From Enterobacterales bacterium (GTDB lineage: Bacteria; Pseudomonadota; Gammaproteobacteria; Enterobacterales; Succinivibrionaceae), in the NCBI GenBank assembly GCA_900768635.1, contig CAAGDP010000198.1, positions 1 to 64,000 on the forward strand: a DNA stretch of 64,000 nt, in the 5' to 3' direction. This document shows, one piece after another, positions 54,500 through 62,991 of the stretch. Both the position numbers and the translations under genes were made by a program. Every line of letters starts with the position of its first letter. The first letter of the stretch is position 1. Below the pieces are notes generated by a model that was given only the letters and a program-made list of their open reading frames with translations, was not told the DNA's origin and ran no database searches.

Positions 54500-55580
54500 A
54501 AGTATCTACTGCGGTTAAAGCCAGCTTTTTTACCTCGGATCTGGCAATTTTCCCGGTGGCCGTTTTAGGTATAGCTTCCGCATAAATAACATTCTTTGGA
54601 GACCAGTATTTAGGTAAAAGCTCTTTGCATTCTGTTTTGATTTTTTGAGCATTACGGTTTGTACAGAGCATCACAACCTTCTGCCCCAGTATATTATCCG
54701 GTACTGCAGTAATGGCAAAATCAAACTTGAAGGTTTTAGCCAGAATACTCTCCGCAACTTCAATCTGAATCTTTATCCCTCCCGAATTAATGGTGTTATC
54801 TGATCTGCCCAGAATAGAGAAAGATCGGTCTTCATGGATAACTGCAATATCATTCGTCACGAGATTATAAACACCAAGTCCCGGAGCATTGATAATCAGA
54901 GTATTGCGATCCGATAAGGAAAGATCCACCCCTTCAAACAGGTGATAATTATCCTGACAGACCGGGCATAACTGTTTCAGGGCAATATGGGATAAAGTTT
55001 CCGTCATGCCATATGTGGAATAAACATCATTCTCCAAACTGGAAATCTTTTCATTAAGAGCACCTGTAACAGGTCCTCCTCCGATAATAAGCTTTCTTAT
55101 CCCTTTTAATATCCCGTAATCATGCTCATTATCAAAACAGTTCATAACCTGGGCTGGTGTCATGGCAGCAAAAAATGGTGAAAAGTTCAGATGCTCAAGA
55201 GGATGAGAGGATGGATTTACTACTGCAAGTTTTAAAGATGCAACCATAGCCCTGACTACCACCATTTTTGCACCGATAAATTTTAAGGGCATACACAGCA
55301 ATGCTGTACTGGCTTTAGGCAGCTTCAGAAAAGAACAGGTCATAACAGCACTGTTTATCATGCCCTCTTTAGGCAACCGAATATTTTTGGAAGTTCCGGT
55401 AGAACCTGAGGTAGCAGCATAAAGAAAAGGATCATCACTGCGCCACAAAGATTCAAATTTCCTTAATTCCTCTTCAAGACGATGCGAAATTACAGTGGTC
55501 TCTTTGTTACCATCAGTGTTTACAGGAAAGAATTCAAGATGATGATCTTTCCTGTCGGTTATAAAATCACAATCTGACAC
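54483..55580 (-). CDS. menE: o-succinylbenzoate-CoA ligase (short form)
   Basis: Activates o-succinylbenzoate with CoA in menaquinone synthesis. The 365-residue AMP-forming enzyme has YAATSGSTGTSKNIRLP (A3), a YGMTETLSHIA motif (A5) and LGRSDNTINSGGIKI (A7/A8) and the late TATGKIARSEVKK with the catalytic Lys (A10). It is about 85 residues shorter at the N-terminus than E. coli MenE, a form I associate with Bacteroidetes. Start overlaps menB by one base. Other men genes are not in the window. A different acyl-CoA ligase activity is possible but the menB partner argues for MenE. Confidence 0.85.
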   Translation of the reverse strand: MSDCDFITDRKDHHLEFFPVNTDGNKETTVISHRLEEELRKFESLWRSDDPFLYAATSGSTGTSKNIRLPKEGMINSAVMTCSFLKLPKASTALLCMPLKFIGAKMVVVRAMVASLKLAVVNPSSHPLEHLNFSPFFAAMTPAQVMNCFDNEHDYGILKGIRKLIIGGGPVTGALNEKISSLENDVYSTYGMTETLSHIALKQLCPVCQDNYHLFEGVDLSLSDRNTLIINAPGLGVYNLVTNDIAVIHEDRSFSILGRSDNTINSGGIKIQIEVAESILAKTFKFDFAITAVPDNILGQKVVMLCTNRNAQKIKTECKELLPKYWSPKNVIYAEAIPKTATGKIARSEVKKLALTAVDTYGNIN

Positions 55581-56398
55581 TATGGTAACTTAGCCTGTTT
55601 TTCAAAGTTGGGTTTTCTCTTCTCCAGAAAGGCCCGTCCCCCTTCCTGAGCTTCATCTGTCATATAGTAAAGCATAGTGGCATCACCGGCCAGTTCCTGA
55701 ATTCCGGCCTGACCGTCCAGTTCAGCATTTAACCCCGCCTTAATCATTCTGAGGGCTATAGGGCTTAATTCCATCATCTGTTTTGCCCAGGATACTGTCT
55801 CGTCTTCAAGTTGATCAAATGGTACCACCGTATTTACCAATCCCATCTCCAACGCCTGCTGCGCAGAGTACTGTCTGCACAAAAACCAGATCTCCCGGGC
55901 TTTTTTCTGTCCCACAACCCGGGCTAAATAGGAGGAACCGAAACCGGCATCAAAGCTGCCTACCCGCGGCCCGGTCTGTCCAAAAATTGCATTATCTGAA
56001 GCAATAGACAAATCACAGACTACGTGCAACACATGACCTCCCCCAATGGCATAGCCATTAACCATGGCGATAACCGGCTTCGGGATTGATCTAATCTGTT
56101 TCTGTACATCAAGAATATTTAAACGGGGAACACCCTGGGCATCCACATAACCTCCCAGCCCCTTAACATGCATATCACCTCCGGAGCAAAAGGCTTTATC
56201 TCCCTCTCCGGTTAAAACAACAACTCTGATATCTGCACATTCTCTGCAGTAATAAAAAGCATCACTCATCTCAGACACGGTTAATGGTGTAAAAGCATTG
56301 CGGTAACGTGGCCGGTTAATAGTGATTTTGGCTATACCCTCAAAGAACTCAAACCTGATTTCCTGATAATCCTTAATTTTTGTCCACACTCGTTTCAT
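55580..56398 (-). CDS. menB: 1,4-dihydroxy-2-naphthoyl-CoA synthase
   Basis: Crotonase-fold enzyme closing the naphthoate ring. The 272-residue protein has the MenB signatures [68 protein letters not shown] and ending with [15 protein letters not shown]. The long central run and N-terminus ([14 protein letters not shown]) look more like Bacteroidetes/Firmicutes MenB than enteric MenB. It heads the menB-menE-gate protein unit; the ATG is preceded by GGAAGCAG. Confidence 0.94.
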   Translation of the reverse strand: MKRVWTKIKDYQEIRFEFFEGIAKITINRPRYRNAFTPLTVSEMSDAFYYCRECADIRVVVLTGEGDKAFCSGGDMHVKGLGGYVDAQGVPRLNILDVQKQIRSIPKPVIAMVNGYAIGGGHVLHVVCDLSIASDNAIFGQTGPRVGSFDAGFGSSYLARVVGQKKAREIWFLCRQYSAQQALEMGLVNTVVPFDQLEDETVSWAKQMMELSPIALRMIKAGLNAELDGQAGIQELAGDATMLYYMTDEAQEGGRAFLEKRKPNFEKQAKLP

Positions 56399-56421
56399 AT
56401 TCTGCTTCCTTTATTGACCGC

Positions 56422-57315
56422 TTAATTCAGGGCGTTACAGGTATCACGGGAGATCTGTACCGACAGTAAATTCTCATTCTGATATTCAAAATCCAATGAT
56501 ATATGATGAATTTTCTGCAGAAGACCACTCATTTTGGTGTTTTTACAGTAGGAATGCACAACTTTTCCGGAAATATTCTTCATATCCTTCTTAAACTTAT
56601 CAACACTTTCTTCCTTAATGCGGAAACGATGACGTATACCATCCACATTATCCTCCTCCACAGCATATAATTCACCAAAGCTGTTTTGGAACGGTAAAAT
56701 TTTATTCATAGCCAGAACATGCTTTTTAACGGAAGGATTACCCTGCTGATCTGATCCTGTATCCCCGTCACCGGCATCTTTGTTATTCCCGTCTGATTTA
56801 TCAGCAGATATAATTCCCTGTCCATCCCGGGCATTACTCGGCTCAGTATTGGTAATTTTAGATCCGGATCCGCAGGTTTCTGATGAGACTTCCATACCGT
56901 AAAGAAAAACATCTCCATCGTAAAAAGAGATGGTGATTTTATCCAGTTTCCCCAGCATTTCCACAATATCGCTGTTAGAGCATTGAGCAGTGGCCACACG
57001 GTTAACTACTTCCTGTGAATTCCGGCGGTAGTAGTCCAGCTTGTCCTTATCTACCACGTGATAATAATTGATTTGTCCATGAGGTACGGTATCATCCCTG
57101 TAATTGTAATTAATACCCACCACTGTAGTATCCGGGGTTTTCATAGGTATCATTCTTCTGACCCGATCCACAATGGAAATAATACCTCGCTCATTAAGCA
57201 TGCCGTTTTTATAATAACCGTAAGTATCTGAATCAACCTTGAAGCCGCCGGTACATAAAACAACCAGAAAATAAGCCAGAATACAGGTTAAAAATGTAAT
57301 GATCAGACTTTTCAT
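56422..57315 (-). CDS. exported protein with two copies of a two-cysteine domain
   Basis: No recognised family. The 297-residue product starts with a signal peptide or anchor (MKSLIITFLTCILAYFLVVL) and then two homologous domains (about 54-150 and 199-295) offset by 145 residues: HVVDKDKLDYYRRNSQEVV..QC versus FRIKEESVDKFKKDMKNIS..YC, and later ..VSSETC versus ..ISRDTC. Both domains hold two cysteines exactly 36 residues apart (112/148 and 257/293), likely disulfides. They are joined by a Gly/Asp/Asn-rich linker (SDGNNKDAGDGDTGSDQQGN). The ATG at 57315 follows AAGGATTTTGTTT. It lies between menB and uvrD in the same direction. Confidence 0.78.
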   Translation of the reverse strand: MKSLIITFLTCILAYFLVVLCTGGFKVDSDTYGYYKNGMLNERGIISIVDRVRRMIPMKTPDTTVVGINYNYRDDTVPHGQINYYHVVDKDKLDYYRRNSQEVVNRVATAQCSNSDIVEMLGKLDKITISFYDGDVFLYGMEVSSETCGSGSKITNTEPSNARDGQGIISADKSDGNNKDAGDGDTGSDQQGNPSVKKHVLAMNKILPFQNSFGELYAVEEDNVDGIRHRFRIKEESVDKFKKDMKNISGKVVHSYCKNTKMSGLLQKIHHISLDFEYQNENLLSVQISRDTCNALN

Positions 57316-57494
57316 AAACAAAATCCTTCCAGTTGACCATGTCAAAACACTCTGTCAGCAGGTGCTACCGTTTTCGGTGATTGCTGAATACCATAAGATA
57401 AAACCACAGCTACAAGTAAAATTTTACAATGAAAACAACTGCTTTTCATTCACCTCTTTCCGGTTTAGAGAGTTTATGCAAAATACCGGAAAAT

Positions 57495-59729
57495 CTACAG
57501 TTTTTTCAGCTGCGAAAACTGCTGGTAGAGACATTTCATGCCACTGTTTTCAAAATTAATCCAGAGTTTGGTAGAGCTGGTATGTTCATCCACAACCTTG
57601 GTTATTACTCCTTCACCAAATTTTGGATGGACTACTGAATCTCCCGGTAAAAACTCGGATGCATTTTTCTTATAATCAAGAGTAACCATTTTCGGCCACT
57701 GTTTCTTTCCGGAATACTTACCGGAATGAATTCGGAAAAACTCATCAGTTTTAAGAACTTCCAGATAATCCTTATTTATGCTGTCATAAAAACGACTTCT
57801 CATACAGGACTGATACTTTCCGTAAACCAGACGAGACTGAGCGTAACTTATAAAACACCGGACTCTGGCCCGGGTAATAGCCACATAAGCAAGGCGACGT
57901 TCTTCCTCGATTTGTCGCATTCCGTCAGACATGGACATCCCGGAAGGTAATATGCCTTCTTCGAAGCCCACCAGATAAACTGTATCAAATTCCAGACCCT
58001 TGGAGCTGTGAATAGTAAGCAGCTTAACCTTATCGGTAGCAAACTCACCCTCCTCAGTATTGTCCGTTGAATCGAGAGAAACATTCTGCAGATACAGAGA
58101 CAAAGCATCCAGACCGAAGTGGACACCTTCATCCACAAACTGATAACTCATAGTAGAATTCACCAGTTCATCCAGGTTGGCAGTCCGTCCCTTACCCAGA
58201 TCCCGCTCCTTTTTTTCCACCTGGGTGTAATAATCTCTCAACCCGCTAAGATCAATTACTTTTTTTACTATTTCTGAAAGGGTATCACCGGAATCTATCT
58301 GTTCTGTAATATTTTCCACTGTTGACATAAATCCGGCCAGGCCGTTTCCTGCAGCTCCTGAAATCAATCGTCGCTCGCAGGCCAATTTTGCCGCATTCCA
58401 CAAGGAAACATTCTCCTCCCGGGCAATAGCAGTCAACTTATCTATGGATTTTTCACCAATCTTTCTGGCAGGTACATTCACCACCCGGATAAATGCCGGA
58501 TCATCATCGTGATTGACCATAATTCTTATATAGGCTAGAGCATCCTTAATTTCCTGTCGGTCATAAAACTTATGACCGCCAATAATATCGTAAGGAATAT
58601 CATATGCCCTGAGAACGTTTTCAAAAGCCAGTGACAGGAAATTATTACGATAGAGAATGGCAAAATCACTGTATGGTATCTTATTCTGATCATGGAATTT
58701 CCTGATAGAATTAACCACAAAATCAGCTTCATTACTACCGTCAACCGCTGTAAAAACTTTCACCGGATCGCCCATGTCGCTGCTGGTCCATAACTTTTTG
58801 CTCTCCCGGTTTTTGTTTTCAGAAATGATATTATTGGCCACCGCCAGAATATTACCGGTAGATCGGTAATTCTGCTCCAGCTTAATAACTTTCACATTCT
58901 CAAAATTTTTACCGAAATTGAGAATATTCTGAGGATTGGCTCCTCGCCAGCTGTAAATAGACTGATCGTCATCTCCCACGACAGTGAGCATGCAGGAATC
59001 TCCCTTGATTTCCTGCAGGAGCTTCATTTGCAAATCATTAGTATCCTGAAACTCATCCACCAGAATTTCCTGAAAATTGTTATGTATCTGCTCTCTGACG
59101 CTGGAATTACTTTTAAAAAGCTCATAAGTACGCAGCAACAGCTCATTAAAATCCACAATCCCGGTGTTTTTACACATCTCCTCATAAATTTCATAAACCT
59201 GTTGTACAATCTTACCTGTTACTGAGGAAAACCTGCCCACATTAACCCGATCTCTGGCTCTTAATCCCTTTTCCTTACTGGTATTAATATAGTTCTGAAT
59301 ATCCTTGGGCTTAAGAATAGACTGTTCCGGAACATGTTCCTTTATGATCCGCTTAATAATATTGAGCTGATCCGTATCATCTATAATAGTAAAATTTTCC
59401 GGAAGGCCTGCTTCCCGGTAAAAAATTCGCAGAAAACGATTACATATCCCATGAAAAGTCCCTATCCACATAGATGACAGACTTACCCCTCTGGCGATCT
59501 GATAAATACGGGATCGCATCTCATTGGCAGCTTTATTGGTAAATGTTACCGCCAGAATAGATGATGGCGGGATATTCTCCACCTGCATCAGATAGGAAAC
59601 CCGACATACCAGAACTCTGGTTTTTCCAGATCCTGCTCCGGCAAAAATGAGCATATTACACCGGGAGGATGTAACAGCATCCATTTGCTTCTCATTTAAA
59701 TTTCCAAAGGAGTTTGAATAATCAGACAT
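57495..59729 (-). CDS. uvrD: DNA helicase II (UvrD)
   Basis: SF1 3'-5' helicase in mismatch and nucleotide excision repair. The 744-residue protein has LNEKQMDAV, Walker A IFAGAGSGKTRVLVCR, TFTNKAANEM, motif II VDEFQDTN, VVGDDDQSIYSWRGA, QNYRST, TIHSSKGLEFDTVYLVG, AYVAITRAR and a C-terminal Tudor-like tail (VVHPKFGEGVITKV). Last gene of the lysA-dapF-yigA-xerC-yigB-uvrD series, overlapping yigB by 8 bp. No SOS box is visible immediately before it. Confidence 0.95.
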   Translation of the reverse strand: MSDYSNSFGNLNEKQMDAVTSSRCNMLIFAGAGSGKTRVLVCRVSYLMQVENIPPSSILAVTFTNKAANEMRSRIYQIARGVSLSSMWIGTFHGICNRFLRIFYREAGLPENFTIIDDTDQLNIIKRIIKEHVPEQSILKPKDIQNYINTSKEKGLRARDRVNVGRFSSVTGKIVQQVYEIYEEMCKNTGIVDFNELLLRTYELFKSNSSVREQIHNNFQEILVDEFQDTNDLQMKLLQEIKGDSCMLTVVGDDDQSIYSWRGANPQNILNFGKNFENVKVIKLEQNYRSTGNILAVANNIISENKNRESKKLWTSSDMGDPVKVFTAVDGSNEADFVVNSIRKFHDQNKIPYSDFAILYRNNFLSLAFENVLRAYDIPYDIIGGHKFYDRQEIKDALAYIRIMVNHDDDPAFIRVVNVPARKIGEKSIDKLTAIAREENVSLWNAAKLACERRLISGAAGNGLAGFMSTVENITEQIDSGDTLSEIVKKVIDLSGLRDYYTQVEKKERDLGKGRTANLDELVNSTMSYQFVDEGVHFGLDALSLYLQNVSLDSTDNTEEGEFATDKVKLLTIHSSKGLEFDTVYLVGFEEGILPSGMSMSDGMRQIEEERRLAYVAITRARVRCFISYAQSRLVYGKYQSCMRSRFYDSINKDYLEVLKTDEFFRIHSGKYSGKKQWPKMVTLDYKKNASEFLPGDSVVHPKFGEGVITKVVDEHTSSTKLWINFENSGMKCLYQQFSQLKKL

Positions 59730-60432
59730 CTAAGAGAATCCTTAATTCCGCCAGATGACAAATTTCAACATCCGGCTTCAGATTTAAATTGTTGCAATTA
59801 ATGTCTGTTCTTAACAGACAGCTTTTCATCCCAGCCAGTTTTGATCCGGATAAATCGGTACAAATATCATCTCCCACATGCAGGATCCGGTGAGATGGCA
59901 GGTCGCAAAGTCTGGCCGCTTCTGTAAAAATAACTGGTGACGGTTTGGACTTCAATCGTTCATTGGCACGCAATACAAATGAAAAGCAGGAAGACAGACC
60001 GATACGCTCAGCGTCCACATTACCGTTGGTTATAGCGCCCAGCAGATATTTTCTGGAAAGAGCCCGAAGCAGGGAAAAACTCTGATGGGGGACAACTAAA
60101 GTCGAACGCACGGCAATAAAAGCTTTCATAACCGCATCAGCATTGTAAGCAGCGAGCAGATCGCTGTTTCCGGAATATCTGAACATGGATACCAGAGTTT
60201 CCCGACGAAATCTGGTTACATCATGAATAATTTCAGGATTTACAGCCACAGTCCGGGATTTAAATTCATCATAACAGCCGGCAATTCCGGCAGACTTCAA
60301 ATCCCGGTTGCTTTCCAAGTATGCCCTAAACCACTTTTCAGCCCGATCTATAACTCCACTATTGTCATACAGAGTATCATCCAAATCAAATGTTACAGCC
60401 CGGACCTGTTGTAAACTGCTATGACAAATCAT
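59722..60432 (-). CDS. yigB: HAD-family phosphatase (YigB-like)
   Basis: Haloacid dehalogenase-type phosphatase; E. coli YigB dephosphorylates FMN and sugar phosphates. The 236-residue product has motif I VTFDLDDTLYDN, motif II AITNGN, motif III Lys in RLKSKPSP, and motif IV ILHVGDDICTDLSGSKLAGM. The ATG at 60432, 14 bp inside xerC, is used; it is preceded by CGGAAACTTCTG. Further upstream starts would run deeper into xerC. Order xerC-yigB-uvrD matches E. coli. Confidence 0.9.
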   Translation of the reverse strand: MICHSSLQQVRAVTFDLDDTLYDNSGVIDRAEKWFRAYLESNRDLKSAGIAGCYDEFKSRTVAVNPEIIHDVTRFRRETLVSMFRYSGNSDLLAAYNADAVMKAFIAVRSTLVVPHQSFSLLRALSRKYLLGAITNGNVDAERIGLSSCFSFVLRANERLKSKPSPVIFTEAARLCDLPSHRILHVGDDICTDLSGSKLAGMKSCLLRTDINCNNLNLKPDVEICHLAELRILLDV

Positions 60433-61393
60433 CAGAAGTTTCCGTTTTCCGTAGCAGAGTCTGATGCTGTTCCATTCTGTCCCGTGGATGAGCTTGTTCA
60501 TAAACCCGTGCCAGAGCTGCTATATCTGTATGGGAATATATCTGGGTGGTGGAAAGTCTTTCGTGACCCAGTAACTCCTGAACAGCCCGTACATTATGAG
60601 AACTGCTTACCATGGCAGTAGCAAAACTATGTCGCAGTTTATGAGGATAAATATCCAGTCCCACACTATGGGTTCTGGCATAAATTTTAAGTCTCATCTC
60701 CACATTTCTGGATGTGGTTCTGGTACCGTACTTACTGACAAACAAAGCAGTTTCATCTGCCCTAGCCCAGTTATTTCTGATATCCAGATAGGCATTTAAC
60801 GCTTTAAGCGCCGGGATCCCCATGGGAACAATCCGTTCTTTACTTCCCTTACCAACTACCTTGACCTGCCTTGCATCCAGATAAACCCGGTCCAAATCCA
60901 ATGAAACCAGCTCAGAAACACGAAGGCCGGAAGAATACATAAGTTCGATCATAGCTTTGTCTCTGACTGACATAAAATTATCAAGTTCCGTACTGTTTGC
61001 TAATCCTTCAGTTGCCGGCTGATCCAGCATAAATGACATCTGATCATCTGAAAAATAAGAAGGAAGCCTTTTATTTTTTTTCAGACTTCCCACTGCAAGC
61101 GTAGGATCATTAACAGTGAGAGATTTAAGCTGAAGAAAGCGAAAAAGACTTTTTATTGCTGCCAGCCAGACATTTATACTGGCAGAAGCAATACCTTTAG
61201 AACGATAAAAAGATACAAAAGATCGAATAATATCTGAAGATATTTCTGAAACCCCGGTAATGCCCTGATCAGTAATGAATTCTCTGAATTTATCCAATCC
61301 GAACCGGTAGGTGGAAACAGTATGAGAACTTAAATTTCTTTCATTACGGAGATAACTGGTAAACCTTTCGCAGGCTTCCGAAAAACCCATCAT
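60419..61393 (-). CDS. xerC: tyrosine recombinase XerC
   Basis: Resolves chromosome dimers with XerD at dif. The 324-residue protein has the N-terminal SAM-like domain (FTSYLRNERNLSSHTVSTYRF) and catalytic residues Arg in YSSGLRVSEL, Lys in KVVGKGSKERIVPMG, HKLRHSFAT, GHERLSTTQIYSHTD with the Tyr nucleophile. It is ~25 residues longer than E. coli XerC, mainly at the C-terminus. Host recombinase by context, not a phage integrase. Confidence 0.95.
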   Translation of the reverse strand: MMGFSEACERFTSYLRNERNLSSHTVSTYRFGLDKFREFITDQGITGVSEISSDIIRSFVSFYRSKGIASASINVWLAAIKSLFRFLQLKSLTVNDPTLAVGSLKKNKRLPSYFSDDQMSFMLDQPATEGLANSTELDNFMSVRDKAMIELMYSSGLRVSELVSLDLDRVYLDARQVKVVGKGSKERIVPMGIPALKALNAYLDIRNNWARADETALFVSKYGTRTTSRNVEMRLKIYARTHSVGLDIYPHKLRHSFATAMVSSSHNVRAVQELLGHERLSTTQIYSHTDIAALARVYEQAHPRDRMEQHQTLLRKTETSDDLS

Positions 61394-61403
61394 CCTTCAC
61401 CGC

Positions 61404-62096
61404 CTAGCTTTTAATTTTCACAAAACGGGGAATTAACAATGCCAGATAATCAGCCAGCTGCTCAATAAATGAAGTATCAAGTCCGCTATGGTAGTGGTCC
61501 ACATGGGCATGACCAAATGCCAGTATTCCCAAATCACCTATCTTCACAAGAGCCCGGGAAAAAACCATTTCTTCACTTCTGAATACCAGTCGCCGATCCA
61601 GATCTGTAACTTTTCCTAAAGAAACCTTATTTTGAGCCATAAGATCGTTGCAAACTGCTGCAAAGTCCAAAGCTGAAATCACATAGGAGGAACTATCATC
61701 CTCACATTCAACAACATTACCATTCAGAACCAGACAAGTGTAGGGAATAAACAACTTATCACGACAGTAATCATTTAAAAGCTGATCCATTTCCTTAACA
61801 GACTTACATTGAAATAAATCATTGTACATTCCGAAAAAGGTGCGGAACAATGTATCGTTATAAGCGGCAATCTCTCCAAAATCTCTGAGTTTATCAGTCA
61901 GGCTTCGGATCCGGTCCCTGAAACGCTCCTGCTGAGCCTCCACCAGAGACATAGTACCTCTGATATGATGAGGAATTTCAGCATTGTCCAAAACCTCCGG
62001 ATGACGAATAAAAAAAGCAGGATTATCGATAAGATATTCTGCAATATCAGTTTCATTCTTAGGTTTCAGAACCAGTCTCTTGATCTCTCGCGCCAT
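61404..62096 (-). CDS. DUF484 family protein (YigA-like)
   Basis: Member of DUF484 (230 residues), found between dapF and xerC throughout gammaproteobacteria; function unknown. N-terminal helix-turn segment DIAEYLIDNPAFFIRHPEVL is the family hallmark, followed by a coiled region (SLVEAQQERFRDRIRSLTDKL) and a GAF-like domain. Separated from xerC by 10 bp and from dapF by about 34 bp. Confidence 0.9.
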   Translation of the reverse strand: MAREIKRLVLKPKNETDIAEYLIDNPAFFIRHPEVLDNAEIPHHIRGTMSLVEAQQERFRDRIRSLTDKLRDFGEIAAYNDTLFRTFFGMYNDLFQCKSVKEMDQLLNDYCRDKLFIPYTCLVLNGNVVECEDDSSSYVISALDFAAVCNDLMAQNKVSLGKVTDLDRRLVFRSEEMVFSRALVKIGDLGILAFGHAHVDHYHSGLDTSFIEQLADYLALLIPRFVKIKS

Positions 62097-62130
62097 ATCT
62101 TACTGCCCCGATCTCACCGGAGTAACACTC

Positions 62131-62961
62131 CTAAAGATCAATCTCTCCGTCAAACACATGGGTGGCAGGACCCTTCATCATAACCGGCTCACCTTCACCT
62201 TTCCAGGAAATGTTCAGATCTCCGCCGGGCAGATGAACCAGAACATTACTGTCCAGTTTACCCTGATTAATTCCTACCGAACAGGCTGCGCAGGCGCCGG
62301 TGCCACAGGCCATAGTTTCTCCTGCACCCCGCTCAAAAACCCGCAAACTAATTTCATTGCGGGAAATAATCTGCATAAAACCCACATTGACCCGCTCCGG
62401 AAATCTTTCATGAGATTCCAGAAGCGGACCAAGTTCCTCAACCGGAGCACTTTTCACATCCGGAACTTCCAGAACACAATGAGGATTGCCCATGGACACA
62501 GCTCCGCAAAACAGGTTTTTATCTCCGGCCTGAAGAATATAGGTTTTTTCAGCTTTCTGAGCTCTGAAAGGGATCCTGGCAGGAGTAAATTCCGGTTCTC
62601 CCATATTAACCGTTACCAGCTCATCCTCATCCACATTAAGAATAATCTTTCCGCTCATAGTACTTACCGCAATAATGCGCTTATTAGTCAGTCCTTTTAA
62701 GCGCACAAACCGGGCGAAGCATCGTGCACCATTACCGCACTGCTGCACCTCACCTCCATCGGCATTATAAATCCGGTAATGAAAATCCATATCCGGATCA
62801 AATGGAGGTTCTACTATCAGTAACTGATCAAATCCGATGCCGAAATGCCGATCCGCAAGTTTACTGATAACCTTGGGATTCAGGAAAACCTTCTGGGTCA
62901 CGGCATCTATAACCATAAAGTCATTTCCCAAACCATGCATTTTTGAAAAACGAATTTTCAT
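62131..62961 (-). CDS. dapF: diaminopimelate epimerase
   Basis: Interconverts LL- and meso-diaminopimelate for lysine and peptidoglycan. The 276-residue protein has [15 protein letters not shown], the catalytic Cys pair in [13 protein letters not shown] and [34 protein letters not shown]. Downstream of lysA by 30 bp in the lysA-dapF-yigA-xerC-yigB-uvrD operon. Confidence 0.97.
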   Translation of the reverse strand: MKIRFSKMHGLGNDFMVIDAVTQKVFLNPKVISKLADRHFGIGFDQLLIVEPPFDPDMDFHYRIYNADGGEVQQCGNGARCFARFVRLKGLTNKRIIAVSTMSGKIILNVDEDELVTVNMGEPEFTPARIPFRAQKAEKTYILQAGDKNLFCGAVSMGNPHCVLEVPDVKSAPVEELGPLLESHERFPERVNVGFMQIISRNEISLRVFERGAGETMACGTGACAACSVGINQGKLDSNVLVHLPGGDLNISWKGEGEPVMMKGPATHVFDGEIDL

Positions 62962-62991
62962 ATTATTGTCTTCCTGAAAAAAGTATATTTA

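Noticed and set aside
60419..61393. xerC as a phage or integron integrase
   Set aside because: The dapF-DUF484-xerC-yigB-uvrD context and motifs identify the housekeeping dimer-resolution recombinase.
62080..62700. 206-codon frame antisense to dapF
   Set aside because: Opposite strand of a certain dapF with all catalytic residues; no own signals.
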